A stretch of 64,000 nucleotides of DNA from Labyrinthula sp. Ha (Eukaryota > Sar > Bigyra > Labyrinthulida > Labyrinthulaceae), in NCBI GenBank assembly GCA_015227615.1, contig JAALGZ010000050.1, forward strand, positions 62,001 to 126,000. The letters are read 5' to 3'. Positions 58,043 to 64,000 of the stretch are shown piece after piece. A program made the translations under genes and the position numbers. Under the pieces are notes generated by a model. It was given only the letters and a program-made list of their open reading frames with translations, ran no database searches and had not been told where the DNA came from. Within the stretch, counting starts at the first letter, position 1, and each line of letters starts with the position of its first letter.

Positions 58043-60837
58043 TTGGTTCTTTGTATAAAATTTGTTGTTGTATTCTGTCCTGTGTTCTGGTTGATAGTAT
58101 AGTGCACTCTTAATGCCTTAGCTTGTAATTATTCAAATTCAAGTTTTGGCTGTTTTTCTGGATATTATTATGGGAAAAGCAATTACCGACAGTGGTTTTG
58201 TGTGAGCGGACAGATGTCTATCTCCTGAGAACCCTATGGAGCGACGTCTAATGAGGGCATTAAGCTAGTGGTGCAACCCTGAATTAATAAGGTCGTAAAT
58301 TGTCTAATCAATTCCCAAAAAAATTAATAAAAGATTATAGTGTAGAAACTTTGTTTTCTCGAAATGTAATACCCGTATGAAACTTTAATAAGTAAAAAAC
58401 AAAAAAATGCCATTTGTGTTCTTCCAACTGGAAGCAAAACATTAAGGTTGCTGCGGGGCAAATTATGTTTTTTTTTAGTATCATATTTTCAGAATTATAG
58501 AACTTGTTGCAAATTGGATTGGGAGAAATGAATACATTTTTTCTTTGGTGCAGGGTTCTAAAGAAGCCAAAATCTGGTTCCATAACATACTCGATCATTG
58601 GTGTTTTTTTTTGGTCTCAGAGAAATCTTCTTTCGGCCCTTAGTTCTAGAATCGTATTTTCATCGTATTGTACTGCGATTCAGTATATTAATATTTTCCA
58701 GTTTTTTGTTTTCCTATTCACATTTCTACAAGACCTGGATTAAGTTCATTTATCGAATAAACCGGATGTTAATTATCCTCATAAACTTGCCTCTAGGAAA
58801 ATAATTTGCAAAATTTGTATATTGATTATTTAGATTTGTTTGTTATCATTTATCAGTTATCGAGTATTGTAACAGTATCAAAGAGTGGCAATAATATTTT
58901 CAGGTATTAATATAAAACCAAATTAAGAGGTAGAAAATCTAGATGCAGATTAACACAAAAGAGCAAAACTAACAGCAAGCAATAGTTTCATAAGAGTACG
59001 ACTCATTTGAGTATTAAGACTTAGTGCAAACCTCACTTAAGGAATAAAAGTTAAAAAGCATCAAGAAGCCTTTTTTTCTGTTCATTATTTCGCCTCAATA
59101 AAGTTTTCAAGTTCGGATTGACTTGTTAGTAACCGAACTTAGCTTGGTTTATATCAGATCATACGCCTAACGCTCTAGTTAGCTCCGTGGACTCGATATA
59201 GAGTATCTGACTACTCTAAGGTTCATCCCGAGTTGGCAAAAATGAAAAGGTTTTGGTATTTACCGCTGTTGATGGTATCATGCTGTCCTCTGCTGTTATG
59301 CAGTGATTGTCTGTTTGGTGTGTAGTTACTGCATTAAATTTTAGATCTGCTGCTACATTTGAATGGCCCATTCTATTCTTCGTAGTTGTGTTAACATCAT
59401 TTGGTACTCTCGTAGGACCCAGGGTAGTAGAAAGTATCGCTGTTTGAAGGATTACTTTCTAACTTCCAGATGCTACTAATTGCCACTGATTTCTTCTATA
59501 TACTCCTAAAGGTGGGTTTTATACTTTTTTCAAAAGACAAGGTTCCTTTCAAGGGGTTTACGTAAATTCTTGGTCTTGTTAACAAACTAGTTAGTTGATT
59601 CATGACCTTCTTTCTCATAAGTCATGCTGCTTTGACCATATATTAATTAACATTTAGCTAGAATTTTTACTAAATCTACATTAATACACGGTTCCCTTTA
59701 ATTCTGCGTATAATTTGGGCATTAAAGCCAGGCTCACTCCAGACATCAGAATTCTGCACTACCAGTAGTTTCACGCCGCTTAATTTTTCTTGAGGAAGGT
59801 TCTAGTTTTTAAAACGCTGGAGAATGAGCGAATATATAATGGAGTAAAATAATAGCTCTCTCACTCTCTTTGATAGTTCCTCTTGGCCCATTCATATAGA
59901 CAAAGCTTGTTTTACTTTTTCCAGAATTTATTCTTTTCCTTTGATGAGTTTCCATCATACGAGGTATTGAAATTAAGCAAAAACAGTTTTTATGCAAAGT
60001 TTATCTTATGATAAAACCAAAACTTTGTGTTTGCTTATCTGATAATGATTAAATTCCTTCTACTTAATGTAGCCGCTTAGGGTTTCAGCTACAGCGATTG
60101 AAATGAAGTTAGTCATCGAACAGGAAAAGCTTCCTAATAATTCATAGCTGATTGTTTTCATTATAGTTGTTCTCCTCATGTGCTTAAAAAATACCCGTTA
60201 TTTGGTAGGATTTATAGAACAGATTCATTTCTGAAGTAGTTGCTAAGAGTACTAAATTTACGATGCCCAGGGCCAACAACTTTCACAGATGCGAGTTTGC
60301 ATCAGAGATAACCTTTCCATTAATTTTTATGGTCTAGTGAAATAATTTAAATTTATTGTATGCTTTTTTCCTAGATAATTAATTTTCTTGACAGTTTGTT
60401 CTTCGATAAAAAACATAATAATCCGTAAAAATAATAAGAGATAATGATCCTCGACAGGAGTCAAGACTCTCCTTGAGTAAGAATATAAAACATGCTAGTA
60501 ATTATAATGTACTTTCCTATCTTTAATACGATGGAGCTAAGGCAATTAAACCCAGGGATTTGCCAGATCTTAAAGCTCTTCACTTTGACAATAAGATTGT
60601 ATAAATGACACAAATTTTTCTTTATGTTTCGTCTCAAAAAACAAAAGTTATTTTCAATCTTAATAGAAAAAAAGTCAAATCTTCTTAGTGATCCCATTTT
60701 TTCGGGAAAGTTTCTTTGTTTTCTTTATGTTTTTAATATATCTTTTTACTGCTTATTTGCCTTTGTTCTTCCGTTCTGTTCTAATCTTGTTCCTCTGGAA
60801 CAAATAGATCCGATTCATTTTACTGAACCGTTAAATA
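58043..60837. other. gene desert between BRCA2 and the PhyH-family gene
   Basis: No supportable gene was found. Overlapping frames at 58335-58804 on both strands lack domains. A 77-codon frame at 60624-60857 begins with ATG, carries one hydrophobic stretch and overlaps the PhyH start by 20 bp in another frame. It could be an upstream ORF in a long leader, or chance. Confidence 0.5.
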
Positions 60838-61527
60838 ATGAACAAGAAAACATTTGAAAAGAATGGATATTTAATCATTAGAAAAGGAATAGAAAATATT
60901 GAGAAATTAAAAGAAGAATGTGATATGGTATGCTTCAACTTAACAGAAGAGGATATTGTGGAGAAGGGATGTATTTTAGAGCTTGTTAAACAACAGTCAA
61001 GTACGGTAGAGAAGTGCATGTTTGTCTTGAAGAGAAACAAAGTTGAAGGAGTTAATATGAAAAAATATTTCCATCTTCGCGATTCAATGTTTAATGAAAC
61101 TGAATTTGACATTTGCAAAATTCTTTCCAGAAAAGTTTGGAAGGTGGTAAAGGAATGTTTGAATACCAAAGTTGTTTCCCTTTTGAATGAACAATATATT
61201 GTAAAGCCAGGATCTAGATTCAAAGAGTTTACTTCATTTCCTCTTCATAGAGATGGAGACCGATTACTTGATGAAAACTATATTTCTATTTGGGTTGCTT
61301 TGGATGAGATAAACAAGCAGTCAGGAAGTTTCTTCGTGGATGAAAACTTCAGAGAAAATAAGAATAAAATAAGAGATTTCAAATATAAACCAAAGGAATT
61401 AACTTTGCAAACAGGAGATGTAATTGTTTTAGATAAAATGCTTTTACATCATACAGAAGCAAACAGAACCCGTGGATATAGAAGAGCATATATGATTCAA
61501 TTTACTACTAACATACCTTCAAAATGA
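60838..61527 (+). CDS. phytanoyl-CoA dioxygenase (PhyH)-family enzyme
   Basis: 229 residues. The Fe(II)/2-oxoglutarate oxygenase facial triad is visible: H137-R-D139 in F-P-L-H-R-D-G-D, and a distal His (204 or 205) in L-L-H-H-T-E-A-N-R. R215 or R216 is a candidate to bind 2-oxoglutarate. The N-terminal F-E-K-N-G-Y-L-I-I-R-K-G is the usual family opening. The family hydroxylates varied substrates (phytanoyl-CoA, ectoine, small metabolites), and the substrate here cannot be read from the sequence. No peroxisomal PTS1 is present (it ends P-S-K), no PTS2 is evident and there is no TM segment. It is a single exon. Its TGA stop lies inside the 3' end of the convergent WD-repeat gene; the two coding regions overlap by 20 bp. 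Confidence 0.88.
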   Translation: MNKKTFEKNGYLIIRKGIENIEKLKEECDMVCFNLTEEDIVEKGCILELVKQQSSTVEKCMFVLKRNKVEGVNMKKYFHLRDSMFNETEFDICKILSRKVWKVVKECLNTKVVSLLNEQYIVKPGSRFKEFTSFPLHRDGDRLLDENYISIWVALDEINKQSGSFFVDENFRENKNKIRDFKYKPKELTLQTGDVIVLDKMLLHHTEANRTRGYRRAYMIQFTTNIPSK

Positions 61528-62524
61528 AAATTTTTCCTTGTTTATCACCTGCAAGCAGAAATTTTAAAGAAGATAATTTCAGACATAGTATGCTCTGATG
61601 TGAAAGTTCGATATTTTGTAAAGATATCAAAGTCTGTGTTGAATAGATTCCAAGTGAACCATCTGATAAAGCAGCGACAAATTTATCTCTAGATAAGAAT
61701 TGAACGCTTCTTGAGGAACAATTTGGAAGCTGAACTTTTGCTTTTCTTGATATAGAAATATTTTGATTAGAGAAGTTAATCGAATAAAGCTTTATATAGG
61801 ATTTTGAAAGTGATGCACAGAGTAAAATATCAGTTGGAGAAATTTTGAAGAAGTCAAAATCAAAGTATGTATTCAAAGAAAGAGAAATTAAACTTTGTAT
61901 TTTGTATATCATAAAATCATATAAAACAAGTGCTCCACTCTCAAAAAGACATAAACATTTATTTTCAAGACAATGGATTCTAGAAAGAAAACCAAGTCTT
62001 TTTTCTTGGGAGTTTATTTCTTCAAATGTTTCGGTTTTTAATATTCGAAACTTTTTCTCTTTGTCAATCTTTAATATTTTGAGTTCTTCTTCTTTACTTC
62101 CACCAGTAAAAATATTATTCCCATATATAGAAAAGCGAGTGAAAAACATATTATTATTGTATATTTTAGAAATCAGTTTTATAGAAAAGTTAAAGTGTTC
62201 ATTAAAAGTTGTGGAAAATGTTATCTGAAATAGTTTGAGAATCCCTTCTCTTCCTTGTGAAATAATGTAGATAATATTGTCCAAATAAAATGTTTGAAGA
62301 TGCGAAACACCTTTTTCATGCGCTTTTGGATTTTCAAATAAAACTGATCTGGAAATGGTGTCAGACAAAAGGATACATCCTGCTGAGGTTCCAGCTACAA
62401 AATATTCCTTCTTAAGTTGAGAATTTATTAAGTTTTCATTTTCACTACTTTGAAATTTAATAAAATCAATGCATAGAATTGAGGATTGATATGCTAAACA
62501 AATGCCTGCAGGTTTCAAGTGCAT
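61508..62524 (-). CDS. ASA1: WD-repeat protein, ASA1/GNB1L-like
   Basis: A 338-residue beta-propeller-like protein with weak WD repeats. From memory it follows the GNB1L/Asa1 pattern: an N-terminal I-L-C-I-D-F then A-G-T-S-A-G; H-L-Q-T-F followed by I-S-Q-G-R-E-G-x-L-K-L-F (family H/W-L-Q-T and S-Q-G-R-D blocks); G-S-K-E-E-E-L-K-I-L; and a final H-Q-S-I-L-C-L-K-L then L-L-A-G-D-K-Q-G-K-I-F-I-L. Asa1 is part of the ASTRA/TTT-linked machinery for maturing PIKK kinases such as TOR, ATM and ATR. WD repeats are common, so the exact assignment is moderate. The start at 62524 is fixed by an in-frame TGA immediately upstream, unless a first exon was missed. Stop is TAG. It overlaps the convergent PhyH-family gene by 20 bp. 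Confidence 0.65.
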   Translation of the reverse strand: MHLKPAGICLAYQSSILCIDFIKFQSSENENLINSQLKKEYFVAGTSAGCILLSDTISRSVLFENPKAHEKGVSHLQTFYLDNIIYIISQGREGILKLFQITFSTTFNEHFNFSIKLISKIYNNNMFFTRFSIYGNNIFTGGSKEEELKILKIDKEKKFRILKTETFEEINSQEKRLGFLSRIHCLENKCLCLFESGALVLYDFMIYKIQSLISLSLNTYFDFDFFKISPTDILLCASLSKSYIKLYSINFSNQNISISRKAKVQLPNCSSRSVQFLSRDKFVAALSDGSLGIYSTQTLISLQNIELSHQSILCLKLSSLKFLLAGDKQGKIFILKVC

Positions 62525-64000
62525 TCACCAACTCTTCCTCTTCTCTACAAAAGTTTTGGGAAAACAGAGAGTTGGGTAATGCCATATTGTAATTCAGCAG
62601 ATTTTGGATTATCTCACTAGCTGAGAGTAGGGACGTTATCATAGGCTTAGACATATATAAATTGACTCCTCATACGAATACTTGCACTCTTAATTGAACA
62701 AAAACAAATATTCCACATACTTAGAATACTTGGAAATACAAGGATACTTGCCGAATGATTATAGGGTTGTACAGGACACAATCTTCTAATATTATCGGTT
62801 GATGATTATGCGGCATCTTTTCAAAGAAAGCAGCAAATAGGTATATAGAATCGTATCTAGAGATAGTAATTCAGTACTCTTATTAGATATGAAAACACTC
62901 ATTTGCCTATACTACGTCTTATGAAGTGTCGACAGTTAATGTAAGAGGGAGCAAGTAACCTTCTAAACACACTTGTAACACTATATTGTGATACTTAAAC
63001 CATAAGCAATACAGTTACTGAATATTCGACAAAATTACATCTGATATCTTTAATATTATTGCCTTTTGGGCATATTTCTAGGACTATAGTGTACTAGTTC
63101 TATACACGTAAGAAATATAGATAATCTTGCTTCAATGTTAAGCCACAAGTCACTACAAGGAACCTTAGTTTTTTAAAAGACAAAAAAAAATTAAAAGAAT
63201 TAAATCCATTTTCTTCATAGAATTTTTTTAGCAAACTTTTTACAAAGCTAAAAGTGAATTTGAGCGGTGAATTGAAAGCTCTAGAATTCCCTTGCCATGA
63301 TATTTTAGCCTTTCCTGGTTTAACAAATACTATAACCCAAAGTGATACTAGAAATACTTAAATAAACTTTTTATGCCCCCATATATGCAATACCTCTTTT
63401 TAATAGGGAAAATTAACTTAAAGCTAGATTTTTTAGTATTTAAGGCGTTTTACTTCTTTGAGTAGTTAAGTTTGGATAGTTCTGCTCAACGGGTTAAACC
63501 CCAAATTAAAAAGGTCGGCTTAATAATTCTTAAACTTGTCGGAAAGTATGCTTTTATTAATTTGTGATATCTTCTAAAAGATAGTACTAATAATAATTGC
63601 TCTTATGGATTAACCTGTATTATGTTTAGAAAAAAAACTTTTTTAGGACCACGTAAGGTCAAGCTTCCTAGAGACCATTTTTTAATTGAAAGTAGCCTTA
63701 ATTACTTAATCATTGGACAGTGGAAAATATAAATCTTGAGTATTATAACAAATGCAGCAAATCATATCGTTTCTTCTAAACACTTATTTACTCCATTTAA
63801 CTTAACAGTTCCACGTTTTCCCTCGTCTGCATTAGGCAAACTGACAGCTGTGGTAAAAGACGGCGACCAAGTTTCATGGCTATCTTACTGATTCAGCCCT
63901 GTGTAATATAAGACACTTGACTTATGATCTTGAAGGATATGTTAATGATACTGATACCTGGTTTGCTCATTGTATTAATGGTATGATCACCCATTAACAT
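62525..64000. other. desert at the right edge
   Basis: Nothing supportable was found. A 62-codon minus-strand frame (62466-62654) overlaps the start of the WD gene in another frame and lacks features. Confidence 0.55.

Noticed and set aside
60624-60857. 77-codon frame overlapping the PhyH-family start
   Set aside because: There is no intron of fitting length and phase to join it to PhyH, and PhyH already has a complete family N-terminus. At most it is an upstream ORF.
1-64000. tRNA genes, rRNA and CRISPR arrays
   Set aside because: GTTCGA-type B-box-like strings (for example near 7560, 8081 and 20727) have no matching A box or cloverleaf around them. No spaced direct repeats or rRNA-like segments were seen.

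Overview
This is a stretch of nuclear DNA from a microbial eukaryote (protist) with an AT-rich genome. The proteins are purely eukaryotic: TFIIH p52, BRCA2, HSF, Myb, atlastin, an ASA1/GNB1L-like WD protein, and a complex I accessory subunit that implies a respiring mitochondrion. TAA, TAG and TGA all end clear genes, so the standard code is in use. I cannot name the lineage. The most telling genomic trait is spliceosomal introns of only about 28-33 nt, a size known from Blastocystis and from some ciliates. None of the genes is diagnostic by itself.

Layout: about 20 genes or gene remnants sit in compact islands separated by long AT-rich deserts without convincing genes. Island 1 (5.4-6.5 kb) is one EGF-like plus seven-TM gene. 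Island 2 (11.4-17.0 kb) packs five genes: a small E/K/A-rich acidic protein, a second EGF-like 7-TM gene, an unknown basic protein, TFIIH subunit TFB2 and another unknown basic protein. Single genes follow for a three-repeat Myb (21.0-21.6 kb) and an HSF (26.8-27.6 kb). Island 3 (33.4-35.9 kb) holds an NDUFB4-like complex I subunit, a small unknown gene and atlastin. Island 4 (45.0-51.3 kb) is accessory in character: an interrupted LRR-like gene, three tandem minus-strand paralogs of an unknown single-pass membrane protein (one open, two decayed), and a third EGF-like 7-TM gene. BRCA2 occupies 54.3-58.0 kb. A phytanoyl-CoA-dioxygenase-family gene and the ASA1/GNB1L-like gene converge and overlap at 60.8-62.5 kb.

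Several genes are broken in simple ORF views because of the tiny introns. They read through after GT-AG introns of 32 nt (5501-5532), 31 nt (12546-12576), 31 nt (14708-14738), 31 nt (33511-33541) and 28 nt (51055-51082). The two EGF-7TM paralogs share the same intron position and phase, with exactly 217 nt of first exon each.

Two non-autonomous hAT-like DNA elements are recognisable (23832-24062 and 32630-33255). The second has an 8-bp target duplication with one mismatch and ends about 110 bp before the NDUFB4-like gene. No tRNA, rRNA or CRISPR array was seen.
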